Origin: JBBIPA01 sp963820495
GTDB taxonomy: Bacteria; Chloroflexota; Dehalococcoidia; GIF9; UBA5629
Length of the DNA stretch: 64,000 bases
Direction: 5' to 3'
Assembly (NCBI GenBank): GCA_963820495.1
Contig: CAWGAF010000001.1
Coordinates: 682,001-746,000, forward strand
The notes below the pieces were generated by a model, which was given only the letters and a program-made list of their open reading frames with translations, was not told where the DNA came from and searched no databases. Every line of letters begins with the position of its first letter. Within the stretch, counting starts at the first letter, position 1. Of the stretch, positions 40,250 through 49,339 are shown piece by piece. Both the position numbers and the translations under genes were made by a program.

Positions 40250-41401
40250 TTGATATATCAGATAATAATAACTGCTGGCCTGGTGGTCTTTGCCCTTAAC
40301 CTCATCCTCAATTTGAAAGCGCTCCGCAGGCCCAAAAAAGATAGCACTATGCTCGAGCCAGCACCTTTAATCTCGGTGCTTATCCCTGCCAGGAATGAAG
40401 AGTCAAACATAGAAGCCTGCGTAAAGTCTTTACAAAAACAAGATTACCCCAACTTCGAGATTATAGTGCTTGACGACAATTCCAGAGACAGGACTGCTGA
40501 CATTGTGAGGCAGATAAGTGCTACAGACGACCGCGTCCAATTGTTGAAAGGAACCCCATTGCCCCAGGGCTGGGCTGGCAAACCATTTGCCTGTCATCAG
40601 CTTGCTGAAAGAGCCCAAGGCTCCTGGCTGTTGTTTGTTGATGCCGATACCATCAGTGCCGCTCATATGCTGCGCAGTGTTATGGCGCTGGCTCTGGAGC
40701 TAAAACCGTCACTGCTGTCGGGATTTCCCCGCCAGCTTACTACCTTCTTGCCTCAAAAAATTGCTATCCCCATATTATTTTATTTTCTCATAATGAGCTG
40801 GTTTCCTTTGTGGTGGCTGCAACGCAGTAAAAAACCAAAGCCATCGCTGGCTATTGGACAGTTCCTGCTTTTCCCCAGAGATGAATACTGGCGCATTGGA
40901 GGACACAAGGCAGTAAAAGGTAAAATACTGGAAGATGTCTGGCTAGGAATTGAGACAATTCGGCATGGCGGCCGGCATATGGCAATCGATTTATCTCCAG
41001 TGTTTTCCTGCAGTATGTACCACAGCATTAAGACGATGAGCGAAGGTGTAATCAAATGGATGTATTCGGTGGCGTCACTATCCTCAGCGGCGCTGGTGGC
41101 ATTAATGGTAGCTGGCTACGTTTTCTTCCTGGCACCATTCTACTGGCTGTGGCATGAGCTATTCATGGTAGATGCTCCTACAGCTTGGCGGCCATTGATT
41201 ATATTCCAGGTAGTCGTAATAATCGGTATGCGATTGATGGTGGACCTTCGTTTTAAGAATTCTGCCATCTCTGCATGGTTACATCCTATTGGGTTCTTCT
41301 ATATTTTGTTAAGCGCTGTTTATGCCACTGTTCGGCAAGTTGTAGGCAAAGGTGTAAGCTGGAAGGAACGGGTATACGACGATGGCTCAGGTGTGAAATA
41401 A
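40250..41401 (+). CDS. Membrane-bound GT2 family glycosyltransferase
   Basis: The 383-residue protein has an N-terminal TM (residues 2-22), a GT-A domain (SVLIPARNEESNIEACVKSL, FVDADT as the DxD-like metal site, and EDVWLG near 230) and four C-terminal membrane segments. It resembles carotenoid or glycolipid glycosyltransferases of the CrtQ-like type. Acceptor is unknown. It begins 6 bp after plsY with a GAGGAG RBS and a TTG start, so it belongs to the same operon. Confidence 0.85.
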   Translation: MIYQIIITAGLVVFALNLILNLKALRRPKKDSTMLEPAPLISVLIPARNEESNIEACVKSLQKQDYPNFEIIVLDDNSRDRTADIVRQISATDDRVQLLKGTPLPQGWAGKPFACHQLAERAQGSWLLFVDADTISAAHMLRSVMALALELKPSLLSGFPRQLTTFLPQKIAIPILFYFLIMSWFPLWWLQRSKKPKPSLAIGQFLLFPRDEYWRIGGHKAVKGKILEDVWLGIETIRHGGRHMAIDLSPVFSCSMYHSIKTMSEGVIKWMYSVASLSSAALVALMVAGYVFFLAPFYWLWHELFMVDAPTAWRPLIIFQVVVIIGMRLMVDLRFKNSAISAWLHPIGFFYILLSAVYATVRQVVGKGVSWKERVYDDGSGVK

Positions 41402-41422
41402 TATGCAACTTGGGAATACGAG

Positions 41423-42127
41423 ATGAAAAGTCTGCTGTTGGCAAGCGGTTTTGGCACAAGGCTCTACCCGCTCAGTATCAACAAAGCCAAAGGGCTCATC
41501 GAGTATAAGGGAAAAGCTTTAATCAGCCACCTTGTATATAAGATTCCACAGGATATTCCTATCCTGGTGAACACCAACAAGAAATTTGAGGCCGATTTTC
41601 TCCAGTGGCAGGATAATTTGAGTAGGAATATAACCCTATATGCAGAACCAGTTTTTCATGAGAAGCAAGCCTTTGGTGCTATAGGTGCAATAGAATACTG
41701 TATAAGAACCCAGAATATAGCAGACGACCTGCTGGTTATTGGCAGCGATAACTACTTTGAGTTTGACCTCGCGCGATTCATTACCAGCTACAATGGTAAA
41801 AATACTCTAGTGGCAGTTCATGATATTGCTGACAAAAGCAAAGCCTGCCAGTATGGCGTGGTGCAACTTGACGATCGCAAGATAGTAGAACTCGAGGAGA
41901 AACCAGCCCAACCTAAATGCAGCCTTATTGCTACTGCCTGCTATATTTTTCCGCAGCGTATATTTCCACTGTTAACCCAATACTGCGCCGAAGGCAAAAG
42001 AGATAATCTGGGTGGCTTCATCGCTTACCTGATAACTAAAGACGAAGTCCATGCCTATACCTTCAACGAACCCTGGTTTGATATCGGCAGCGCCAACATC
42101 TACCAGGCAATACGGCAGACTAACTAA
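41423..42127 (+). CDS. Sugar-phosphate nucleotidyltransferase
   Basis: The 234-residue protein starts with the nucleotidyl-transfer signature LLASGFGTRLYPLSINKAKG (residues 5-24) and has IGSDNYF (near 109) as the metal-binding Asp site. It is related to glucose-1-phosphate thymidylyl- and mannose-1-phosphate guanylyltransferases, but the substrate is unspecified. Length is short because there is no left-handed helix domain. It lies 22 bp after the GT2 gene and may supply its activated sugar. Confidence 0.88.
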   Translation: MKSLLLASGFGTRLYPLSINKAKGLIEYKGKALISHLVYKIPQDIPILVNTNKKFEADFLQWQDNLSRNITLYAEPVFHEKQAFGAIGAIEYCIRTQNIADDLLVIGSDNYFEFDLARFITSYNGKNTLVAVHDIADKSKACQYGVVQLDDRKIVELEEKPAQPKCSLIATACYIFPQRIFPLLTQYCAEGKRDNLGGFIAYLITKDEVHAYTFNEPWFDIGSANIYQAIRQTN

Positions 42128-42253
42128 TTCGTCATTTGTCTCCAGTCGCACGTCAATTCCTCTCTGCTCGAGCAACTGGGCACAAGCAATTAGCAGCGAA
42201 CAAGGCGGCTTGACTCGGCATCTTTAAACCAGTTAAGCTTAAAACCTGAATCT

Positions 42254-42841
42254 ATGGCTGATATTGTTGACGTTAAGTTCGGGGAATGGGTACAAGGCAA
42301 AAACCCCAGAGAAGCAAGGATAGCCATCTTCAACCAGATAAGGGACATACCTTACGCTGTAATCCCAGAGCTAAATGATGCAAAGCAATACGTAAGAATG
42401 CTGGAGTTTAACAAAGGCTCGTGCACACCCAAACACTTCCTGCTGTGTAATATGTTTCAGAGACTGGGGCTGGAGATATTATATGCCGTTTACAGTTATA
42501 GATGGGACGAGTTTGAAAACCTCTACCCACCGGAACTGAGAGAGGCGGCTAAAGAAATGCCCATGGGCTCTCACCTTGCCTGTAAGGTGGATATAGGAGG
42601 TAAGCTGGTTCTGGTTGATGCTACCCTGGACCCAGCGCTGGCTTTAGTAGGATTGCCAGTTAATAAAGAATGGGATGGCGTCAGTGATACATTGCTGCCA
42701 GTAAAACCCGTCGGTGAAGAGCAATTGTACTATCCCTCAGAGGCAAACCTAATTCAGGTACAACAGCCTGACCAGAGGACTATGTCATTCTATAATGGTC
42801 TCAACGCCTGGATGGACTTATTGAGAGTCGATAGGAAGTAG
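42254..42841 (+). CDS. Transglutaminase-like protein
   Basis: The 195-residue protein fits the transglutaminase-like triad by pattern: Cys in KGSCTPKHFLLCNMF (near residue 57), His in GSHLACKV (near 101) and Asp in VDATLD (near 118). It has no signal peptide, so it would act inside the cell as a protease or amidase-type enzyme. The HDAC-like gene starts 3 bp after it, so the two are very likely cotranscribed. The family name is by residue pattern only. Confidence 0.65.
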   Translation: MADIVDVKFGEWVQGKNPREARIAIFNQIRDIPYAVIPELNDAKQYVRMLEFNKGSCTPKHFLLCNMFQRLGLEILYAVYSYRWDEFENLYPPELREAAKEMPMGSHLACKVDIGGKLVLVDATLDPALALVGLPVNKEWDGVSDTLLPVKPVGEEQLYYPSEANLIQVQQPDQRTMSFYNGLNAWMDLLRVDRK

Positions 42842-42843
42842 GA

Positions 42844-43716
42844 TTGATGAAAAATTTACCTAAAAAGACAGGGATCTTCTTGCCTTACTTTGAAGGACAA
42901 AGGCTTAAGGACTTCCCCGAGGCTCTAGCTAATATCCTGGATAAAGAGAATGTCTCTTACTATGACGGTGTGTATCAGGGTGGAAATAATGCCTTCTTTC
43001 TCAATGCAGTACCGGATGAGGTACTATTGCGGGTGCATTCCAGAGACATGATAGACCAGGTGAAAACGACTGGATATTTTGAAACAGCCCTGTATTCGGC
43101 TGGAGCAACCGTTCAAGCCGCAGAAGAAATATTTAAGGGAAACATTGATAACGCCTTTGCCTTCACTGGCAGCGGCGACCATCATGCCGGCAGAGACTTT
43201 TTCGGTGGCTGGTGCTATTTCAATGGTGCTGCGCTGGCAATAGCAATACTGCGGGAAAAGGGAATGAGAAGGTTTGCCATTGTGGATACCGATAGCCATC
43301 ATGGCGACGGCACCAGGGATATATTCAGTCATGATAAGGCTGTGCTTCATGTTTGCTTCTGCTACCAGGACTATCGGGATGAGTATAGCAACATAGATGT
43401 AGCCATACCTTATATCATGAGTGATGAGCATTACCTTGAGAGAATGAGGCAGGTGTTTGTGCCAGCAGCCACTGCTTTTCAGCCCGATGTTATATTCTGG
43501 GAACTGGGCTATGATGCTACTCAGGGAGATTACGGCGATAAAGGATTGTCCCAGGATTGTCACCTGGGATTTGCCAGGATAATCAAAGCCACTGCCGATG
43601 AAATCTGCCGGGGAAGGTTGATAATCATACTTTGCGGGGGATCGCGGCGAGATACAGCAACCTATATTATCCCCAGGGTTATTGCCCATCTAGCTGAACT
43701 AGATGGTTACAACTAG
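42844..43716 (+). CDS. Histone deacetylase-superfamily hydrolase
   Basis: The 290-residue protein shows the zinc-amidohydrolase set: SGDHHAGRDFFGG (near residue 110), VDTDSHHGDGTRD (near 148) with the Asp and His zinc ligands, and ELGYDATQGDYGD (near 221) with the third zinc ligand. Bacterial members deacetylate acetoin-utilisation proteins, acetylpolyamines or other small amides. The N-terminus (KTGIFLPYFEGQRLKDFPEA) and neighbours suggest a distinct subfamily. It is the last gene of the plus-strand group. Confidence 0.85.
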   Translation: MMKNLPKKTGIFLPYFEGQRLKDFPEALANILDKENVSYYDGVYQGGNNAFFLNAVPDEVLLRVHSRDMIDQVKTTGYFETALYSAGATVQAAEEIFKGNIDNAFAFTGSGDHHAGRDFFGGWCYFNGAALAIAILREKGMRRFAIVDTDSHHGDGTRDIFSHDKAVLHVCFCYQDYRDEYSNIDVAIPYIMSDEHYLERMRQVFVPAATAFQPDVIFWELGYDATQGDYGDKGLSQDCHLGFARIIKATADEICRGRLIIILCGGSRRDTATYIIPRVIAHLAELDGYN

Positions 43717-43752
43717 GAGTTTTTCATGATTCTCCGCCGACTTTATAACTCG

Positions 43753-44565
43753 TTATAGAAAATGACCTGCCTTCAAATACCAGTGGAGCAAATCGCTACC
43801 CCAGATTAACGTTGCCATGGCGGCTAAGGCAAGGAAAGGACCGAAGGGAATCGCTTCCTTCCTGCGCCTAATTTTAAGTAGCAGCAAGATAATAGCTACA
43901 AGGCCACCACTGACCACAGCTAAAAATATAGCAATTAAAATCAAGGGGAAGCCAGCAGCTAAGCCAATGAACCCCGCCAGTTTAACATCACCCCAACCCA
44001 TACCACCTCGGAAAATAAGGGCGATGATGAACAAGATTACAAAACCAGCGCTACCGCCAATGGCTGCATTCACAATCCAGAGCTTGGTAAGCATGGGAAA
44101 GGCATTGGCGATAAAAGAAGGATCAAATCCAAATATAGATCCCAAGCCAGCAAAGACCAGAGCCAGAATCATACCGGGGTAGGCTATCTTATTGGGCAGA
44201 ATACCATGTTCCAAGTCTGTAATAATCAAAGCAATGAAAAAACAACAGTAAATAATTACAATTGCCAGTTCCCAGCTTAAGCCATAATGCCAGTATAGAA
44301 AGGCAAACAGAATCCCCGTACAAAGCTCCACAATAAACGAACGTACTGGAATAACACTCCTGCAATAGCGGCAGCGGCCCTTCAACCAGATGTAGCTGAA
44401 AATAGGTATTAAATCTCTGGATGCTATTCTCCGCCGGCAGTTAGGACAGTGGGATGGCGGCGATATAATTGACTGCTTTGCGGGCAGTCTGTCAGCAACT
44501 ACGTTGAGAAAGCTGCCTACAGCTATTCCCACTAGGAAAAATAGTACTAACCACATTGCCATCAT
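43753..44565 (-). CDS. pilD: Type IV prepilin peptidase/methyltransferase
   Basis: The 270-residue membrane protein has the N-terminal zinc cysteines CPNCRR and CRYC (residues 41-75), then a peptidase domain with the aspartates in ITDLEHGILPNK and GMGWGDVKLAG. About seven hydrophobic segments are present. It cleaves prepilin leaders at Gly|Phe and N-methylates the new end. It sits beside the two pilin genes, divergently transcribed from them. Confidence 0.93.
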   Translation of the reverse strand: MMAMWLVLFFLVGIAVGSFLNVVADRLPAKQSIISPPSHCPNCRRRIASRDLIPIFSYIWLKGRCRYCRSVIPVRSFIVELCTGILFAFLYWHYGLSWELAIVIIYCCFFIALIITDLEHGILPNKIAYPGMILALVFAGLGSIFGFDPSFIANAFPMLTKLWIVNAAIGGSAGFVILFIIALIFRGGMGWGDVKLAGFIGLAAGFPLILIAIFLAVVSGGLVAIILLLLKIRRRKEAIPFGPFLALAAMATLIWGSDLLHWYLKAGHFL

Positions 44566-44642
44566 AGGGGTCTATTATAAAGCATTACGCACTCCATTAT
44601 AAATACCACGATACCATGACCATTTACTGAATCAGCACCTAA

Positions 44643-44690
44643 CCAGGACTTTATTACCATACAAAAAAGTACCAACGGGCTATTTACTGA
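44643..44690. repeat. Pilin upstream direct repeat, copy 1
   Basis: CCAGGACTTTATTACCATAC and the following AAAAGTACCAACGGGCTATT recur at 45101-45148 with few changes. A GATACTAAAA box is found about 20 bp downstream of each copy. The repeat covers the upstream promoter region of each pilin gene. Confidence 0.85.
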
Positions 44691-44778
44691 AGTCGTAACC
44701 TAAGCGATACTAAAAAGCATGTCGGGAAAATTTCCCAAGACAAAAAAATTAACTAAATAGGAAGGTAGGAGAATAATA

Positions 44779-45006
44779 ATGACAAGATGTATCCAAGCAA
44801 TCGGCAAAATCCTCTCTAAAGTTGGTCATGGCGCTGACGAAAAGGGATTCAGCATCCTCAGTTTGATGCTGATCTTAGGTCTCCTGGGCGTCTTTGCCGC
44901 GGTGTTAATTCTGAATTTTAACGGCTTTTCCCGAGCAGACACACAGGTTGCGTCCAGTGCACAAGAGACTATTCAGACATTGTCAGCTCCATATTCTACT
45001 CAATAA
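44779..45006 (+). CDS. Short pilin-like protein lacking Glu5
   Basis: The 75-residue protein keeps the prepilin leader and cleavage site (DEKGF, cut before Phe) and the hydrophobic helix LSLMLILGLLGVFAAVLIL. Position 5 of the mature chain is Ser (FSILS) instead of the invariant Glu, and the globular domain is almost absent. It may be a decayed paralogue of the pilin at 45240, or a minor short subunit. RBS GGTAGGAGAAT is good. A perfect terminator hairpin follows. Confidence 0.72.
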   Translation: MTRCIQAIGKILSKVGHGADEKGFSILSLMLILGLLGVFAAVLILNFNGFSRADTQVASSAQETIQTLSAPYSTQ

Positions 45007-45026
45007 TCATTTAAACCTCCATTATC

Positions 45027-45069
45027 AAGAATAGGCAACTTTCTCACTGAGTTGCCTATTCTTGTTTTC
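45027..45069 (+). terminator. Terminator after the short pilin gene
   Basis: AAGAATAGGCAACT pairs perfectly with AGTTGCCTATTCTT over 14 bp (9-nt loop, 45027-45063), followed by GTTTTC. It isolates the short pilin from the next pilin gene. Confidence 0.85.
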
Positions 45070-45100
45070 AACACAATTTCGCAAATCAGGCTTCAGTTCT

Positions 45101-45148
45101 CCAGGACTTTATTACCACGCAAAACAGTACCAACGGGCTATTTACTCC
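45101..45148. repeat. Pilin upstream direct repeat, copy 2
   Basis: CCAGGACTTTATTACCACGC and CAGTACCAACGGGCTATT match copy 1 at 44643. The following AATGTGATACTAAAAGTG parallels the first copy, so the whole promoter unit appears duplicated with its pilin gene. Confidence 0.85.
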
Positions 45149-45239
45149 AGCTACGAATAATGTGATACTAAAAGTGTACCCTAAAGGATTAATCCCTCAA
45201 ATAGAGGGAAATCACAAATAAGGGAAAGGAGGAGAAAAA

Positions 45240-45602
45240 ATGCTAAAACTCATGAAAACAGCCAGCAAAATCTTCAGCCCATCTGGAAAGGGACTCGACG
45301 AGAAGGGGTTCACCCTCATCGAGTTACTGGTCGTCGTAGGCATCCTGGGCATCCTGGCAGCCGTGGTTACCCTCAATATCGGTAACTTCATCGGCACAGG
45401 TAAAACACAGGCTGCGTCAACCGAACTGCACAATGTCCAGACTGCAGTTACGGCATTTGAGGCAGAAAACAGTGGCGCCATGCCCACATTTCCAATGACC
45501 GCTGCACAGATGGACAAGTACTTTGTTGGCGGTATAGCAGCAGTGCATGGTACTTATACCATCGATGGCACTGGTAAAGTTTCGCAAACAGCATATCCCT
45601 AA
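45240..45602 (+). CDS. Type IV pilin (major)
   Basis: The 120-residue prepilin has leader ending DEKG, mature N-terminus FTLIELLVVVGILGILAAVV with Glu5, and a compact globular domain (about 80 residues) ending VSQTAYP. It is exported, processed by the nearby PilD and assembled by PilB/PilC. The RBS AAAGGAGGAG is strong. Two strong hairpins lie after the stop. Sequence similarity to the 44779 protein in the leader and first 30 residues suggests tandem duplication. Confidence 0.9.
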   Translation: MLKLMKTASKIFSPSGKGLDEKGFTLIELLVVVGILGILAAVVTLNIGNFIGTGKTQAASTELHNVQTAVTAFEAENSGAMPTFPMTAAQMDKYFVGGIAAVHGTYTIDGTGKVSQTAYP

Positions 45603-45615
45603 TATTTGTTAGAAA

Positions 45616-45697
45616 GAGGGCTTCAGCTAGTAGCTGAAGCCCTCCATCCCAAAAATAAGCAGGCAATTCTCAGACTAGAGTTGCCTGCTTACATTTT
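45616..45697 (+). terminator. Paired terminators after the pilin gene, second bidirectional
   Basis: First hairpin GAGGGCTTCAGCTA/TAGCTGAAGCCCTC (45616-45644). Second, AAGCAGGCAA/TTGCCTGCTT (45657-45690) followed by ACATTTTT on the plus strand and by ATTTTTGGG on the minus strand. The second could also terminate the convergent pilT. Confidence 0.8.
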
Positions 45698-45743
45698 TAA
45701 TAAAAGTGATTAACAAAAGTACGGAAGATTACAGCCAGCAGAT

Positions 45744-46811
45744 TTATCTATACTGGGCTTTGCCAGCAAGTTTTTCCACTTCCGTAGCGTCCTGGCAGAA
45801 GGCTAATACACTATCCCAGCTTATCATCCCTTTCTGGTAGAGCTTTATCAAAGCATCATCCAGAGTCTGCATACCGACCTGGCTTTGGGTGCGGATAGTG
45901 TTGGGAATAAGGTGGATTTTGCCTTCACGGATCAAATTCTTTACGGCCGAGTTGGCTAACATAATTTCTATGGCAGCGACTCTGCCACTATTAATTTTAG
46001 GTACTAATACCTGGCACAACACGCCCAAAAGAACGGAGGCCAACCTCGCCTGTGCCATAGCACGCTCATGGGGAGGAAAAAGGTCCACAATTCTCTCTAC
46101 CGACTGTGACGCGCTGGGGGCATGGCCCGTGGACAGGACTAAATGTCCAGTCTCAGCAACTGTGAGCACCGCCGCTGCAGTTTCCAGATCACGCATTTCA
46201 CCGACGAGAATAACATCAGGATCCTGTCTCAAAACATGCTTCAGAGCGCTAGCGAATGATGAAGTATCCACAGAGAGCTCACGTTGAGAGATGGCACACT
46301 TCATATTAGGGTAAATGTACTCAATGGGGTCTTCAATGGTAACTACATGGCGCCGCTCAGTATTATTCAAATATTGAACCATCGCCGCAAGGGTGGTGCT
46401 TTTGCCGGAGCCTGTGGGGCCAGTAATAATAATCAATCCCCTAGGCTTGATAATGAGCTCCTTGCATAACTGCGGCAGCCCTAATGTGTCCAGGTTCGGG
46501 ATAGTTGGAGGTAGCAAACGGATAGCCAGGCAAATGGCACCCTGTTGGCGATATGCATTGCATCTGATACGCCATCCTTCGGATATGGTATAAGCAAAAT
46601 CAAGTTCGGATTCTTTCTGAAAAATCTCCTTTTGTTCTAACGTAGCTAGCTCGTTAAACATCTGGCTTAAATCTTCGGCAGTAAGAATCGGAGCATCGGC
46701 CATAGGTTGCAGATCTCCATCAATGCGTAGCATCGGCGGACAGGAAACTATCAGATGTATGTCCGAAGCCTTTTTAGCCCTGGCTTGATCCAATAAATTA
46801 TGGATATTCAT
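45744..46811 (-). CDS. pilT: Type IV pilus retraction ATPase PilT
   Basis: The 355-residue ATPase has Walker A GPTGSGKSTT (near residue 131), Walker B ILVGEMRDLET (near 200) with the Asp and His boxes (DIHLIV, HLVLSTGHA). It hexamerises and disassembles pili, powering twitching. It is the last gene of the pilB-pilC-pilV-pilW-pilX-pilO-pilMN-pilT series on this strand. A palindromic repeat precedes its start. Confidence 0.94.
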   Translation of the reverse strand: MNIHNLLDQARAKKASDIHLIVSCPPMLRIDGDLQPMADAPILTAEDLSQMFNELATLEQKEIFQKESELDFAYTISEGWRIRCNAYRQQGAICLAIRLLPPTIPNLDTLGLPQLCKELIIKPRGLIIITGPTGSGKSTTLAAMVQYLNNTERRHVVTIEDPIEYIYPNMKCAISQRELSVDTSSFASALKHVLRQDPDVILVGEMRDLETAAAVLTVAETGHLVLSTGHAPSASQSVERIVDLFPPHERAMAQARLASVLLGVLCQVLVPKINSGRVAAIEIMLANSAVKNLIREGKIHLIPNTIRTQSQVGMQTLDDALIKLYQKGMISWDSVLAFCQDATEVEKLAGKAQYR

Positions 46812-46877
46812 ATCAACCTCTCACCCTGTATCCCTCTCCCCTTGAGAAGAGGAGAGGGAATGGTTTTTTCTTAAGAT
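46811..46877. repeat. Dispersed palindromic repeat, module B + partial A
   Basis: TATCAACCTCTCACCCTGTA and CCCTCTCCCCTTGAGAAGAG match reverse module B; TTTTTTCTTAAGAT matches the end of module A. It lies between pilT and the PilM-PilN gene. Confidence 0.65.
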
Positions 46878-46892
46878 AAAAAATTTCTTAAT

Positions 46893-48287
46893 TCATTCCA
46901 ATATCAAGATAAAAGCCCAACGGTGATAATCAAGCTCATGCATGTCCGATATAATAACATTGGTAAACCTGCCAGTATCTCTCAAAGCACGGGTATAGCT
47001 AAGAATGGTCGCTTTATCCGGGGCATTTCCATGGATAAATACTTGCTCGGCATAACTTATTGAAGTCAGATTAACTGTACCTGGCAGCAGGCTGGTTATC
47101 TCGGCGAGGTCGCCATTGGCCTTGGCACGCTGTGATTTAAGGACAGTCAGAGACCCTTGATAAGAGATCTGAGCAGCTTTAACTGCGTCATCTTCGGCTT
47201 GCAACAATCTAAGTAGTGCGTCGGCTGTTTGCCTGTTAGCAACCTGAATCTCCATAATATTGACCTTGTCCATTAAATCCGAGGTTTTGGCGACTTCTGC
47301 TCGTGTTACTATAGCAAGCGGCACCAGTATTATGATAGCCAGTACCAGTACCACCCACGATATAACTTCAATCCTTTGCCGTGGCTTGGGGAGATATATA
47401 GCCGGTGTAGCATCTATATTTACCAGTACTGGTGCCCCGCTATCCTTTACCTGTTTCAGAGCCAATCCAGCGTTAATAGCATAATCACCAATATCAAAAT
47501 TAACTCGAGATACGAGCCAGCTAGGAATTGGCTTTGAAATATAACCCAATGACTCTGATAGCACTTCTCGCATATTACCACTGATGTAAGTGGCTATGTT
47601 GGTGGTAATGGGACTTTCCTTGTGACTTGAGTTATAAAAGGTTACCGTCCGATCAAGTTCCTCTTTAATTAAAGCAACTTTATCCTTTTCTGGCGTATTC
47701 ATTGATGGGAACCTTAGACTACGCAGCAGCTCGGGAATGCCATTCTTCATAATCACAATATCAAAGCTGAGAAGCTGGGCATTGATTATTATGGCATCTT
47801 TCTCGTCAGCGAGCCGCGTCAGAGCCAATGGTGTAATATCCAGACCTGCGGATTGCAAGCCAGCATGACGCAATGTCTCCAGCATGGAATCAACTGTGTT
47901 ACGTGGTAAACCAATCAGGCAAAGAATAGTCTCTTCCGCGGATACATCCACCGCCTGCCACGATGTATACAATTCATTCAGTGGTACTGGCATAGCCCTC
48001 TCAAATTCCCGACGGGCTGCCTCAGCAACCACTCCTTTATTAAGATGGGGAAAGCTAGCAATCCGATAGATTGAATGGATACCGCTAATGCTGGTTATTA
48101 CCTTCCTATCCGATATATCCTGAGAAACAAGAAGCTCCTTAATATGCTCGCTTACCATAGCTTTATCGATAACAACACCGTTTTCCACAAGGCCAGGCTC
48201 AAGCGGCAAGCTGGCCACTTTTTCCACCTGCTTGCCGTCCACGAGCATCAGCCTTATTTGTGTATCTTCAATATGTAATGTAATCAT
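46893..48287 (-). CDS. PilM-PilN fusion protein
   Basis: The 464-residue protein has a PilM/FtsA-like N-terminal region (residues 1-290: VEKVASLPLEPGLVENG, FERAMPVPLNELYTSW, IKEELDRTVTFYNSS). Residues 310-335 form a membrane helix, followed by a periplasmic coiled coil and PilN-like alpha/beta domain (VNLTSISYAEQVFIHGNAPD). PilM (cytoplasmic) and PilN (inner membrane) are usually separate, adjacent genes. Here the peptide joining them is continuous. It organises the alignment complex of the pilus. It starts 3 bp after the PilO-like gene. Confidence 0.82.
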   Translation of the reverse strand: MITLHIEDTQIRLMLVDGKQVEKVASLPLEPGLVENGVVIDKAMVSEHIKELLVSQDISDRKVITSISGIHSIYRIASFPHLNKGVVAEAARREFERAMPVPLNELYTSWQAVDVSAEETILCLIGLPRNTVDSMLETLRHAGLQSAGLDITPLALTRLADEKDAIIINAQLLSFDIVIMKNGIPELLRSLRFPSMNTPEKDKVALIKEELDRTVTFYNSSHKESPITTNIATYISGNMREVLSESLGYISKPIPSWLVSRVNFDIGDYAINAGLALKQVKDSGAPVLVNIDATPAIYLPKPRQRIEVISWVVLVLAIIILVPLAIVTRAEVAKTSDLMDKVNIMEIQVANRQTADALLRLLQAEDDAVKAAQISYQGSLTVLKSQRAKANGDLAEITSLLPGTVNLTSISYAEQVFIHGNAPDKATILSYTRALRDTGRFTNVIISDMHELDYHRWAFILILE

Positions 48288-48289
48288 AT

Positions 48290-49216
48290 CTATTCGGAAA
48301 TCTTGATTTCCCAGTCGCTGATGTTAGCGGTAATAACCTTTATATAGAAATCACCTTCGCCCTCATAAATATAATTGGTGCCTTCGGGGTTACCACCCGT
48401 TTGTGAGATAATTTCAACATACCTTCCCGTTTCACCCTTGCGATATATTATCAGATCAAATCCAGACCATTTATCATTTGACGCCGTTGCTTTCCAGTCA
48501 ATTCGCCATTTTGAGTTTTCTATCTTAAATAAGTCTGTAGTTTTATCCTTTTTATCGGTGAATGTTACTACTGGCTTTTTCCCAACAACTGATATATTAG
48601 CATCCATAGATTCAGGTACTTCACTGCTATATACATTCAAAACAACTTCTGCCGTGTCTTCCGCCTCTTCTACCTCGGGTATGCTAAAATATACTTTCTT
48701 CAATTCAGATGTAGGGTACTTAGTATTCAATTCCAGTAGAAAATTCTGGAATTTGGGCACCTGTCCCTTAAGGCTGATGTTGAAGGTCAGTACGGGGTAA
48801 ACCATGGTGTCGCTACCAACCTCGATAGAACTCTTTGAAGTTGTTACCAGCGTCTTGGTTATTTCAATACCGTTTGATTTAGCTAACGCCAAAAGGCCAT
48901 CGATGATTTCAGGGCTTCTATCCGTAATTGGGAAAGTAGCTTTAACAGTATCCAGTCCGTTCTGGGCTTTCTCTATTTCCTCATCTAACCCCTTTTTAAG
49001 AGTTTCTGGAGCTTCCTGTTTACCCAGCGCTTTCTGCAATATAGAGTACTGGTGATTTATCTCCGCTTGGCTTGCCTGTTGCTGAGAAAAGATTAAGAAA
49101 AGCGGTATTGCGATAATAAGGAAAATACCAATAAATAAAATGAGGCGGACTACCGGGCTCATTTTAGGCAACCTTATAGATAAAGGTCTTCCTTGTTTCG
49201 TATTATTAGGTCTCAT
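48290..49216 (-). CDS. PilO-like alignment protein with C-terminal beta domain
   Basis: The 308-residue protein has an N-terminal basic segment, one membrane helix (residues 24-44), a coiled coil (50-95) and a PilO-like ferredoxin fold (about 110-195). Residues from about 205 on (KPVVTFTDKKDKTTDLFKIE...) form an extra beta-rich domain not found in ordinary PilO proteins. It is expected to pair with the PilN part of the adjacent fusion. Assignment is by position and topology. Confidence 0.68.
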   Translation of the reverse strand: MRPNNTKQGRPLSIRLPKMSPVVRLILFIGIFLIIAIPLFLIFSQQQASQAEINHQYSILQKALGKQEAPETLKKGLDEEIEKAQNGLDTVKATFPITDRSPEIIDGLLALAKSNGIEITKTLVTTSKSSIEVGSDTMVYPVLTFNISLKGQVPKFQNFLLELNTKYPTSELKKVYFSIPEVEEAEDTAEVVLNVYSSEVPESMDANISVVGKKPVVTFTDKKDKTTDLFKIENSKWRIDWKATASNDKWSGFDLIIYRKGETGRYVEIISQTGGNPEGTNYIYEGEGDFYIKVITANISDWEIKISE

Positions 49217-49339
49217 AATTTCAAGAGTTTATACCACTTTACGCTATAGTTTTTACTAGCACATTCTAGTGTAGCACGTCCCAACAGGCAATAGCCACTG
49301 TTAGCTACGGGTTTTTATATAGTATACACAGTTGAGAAG

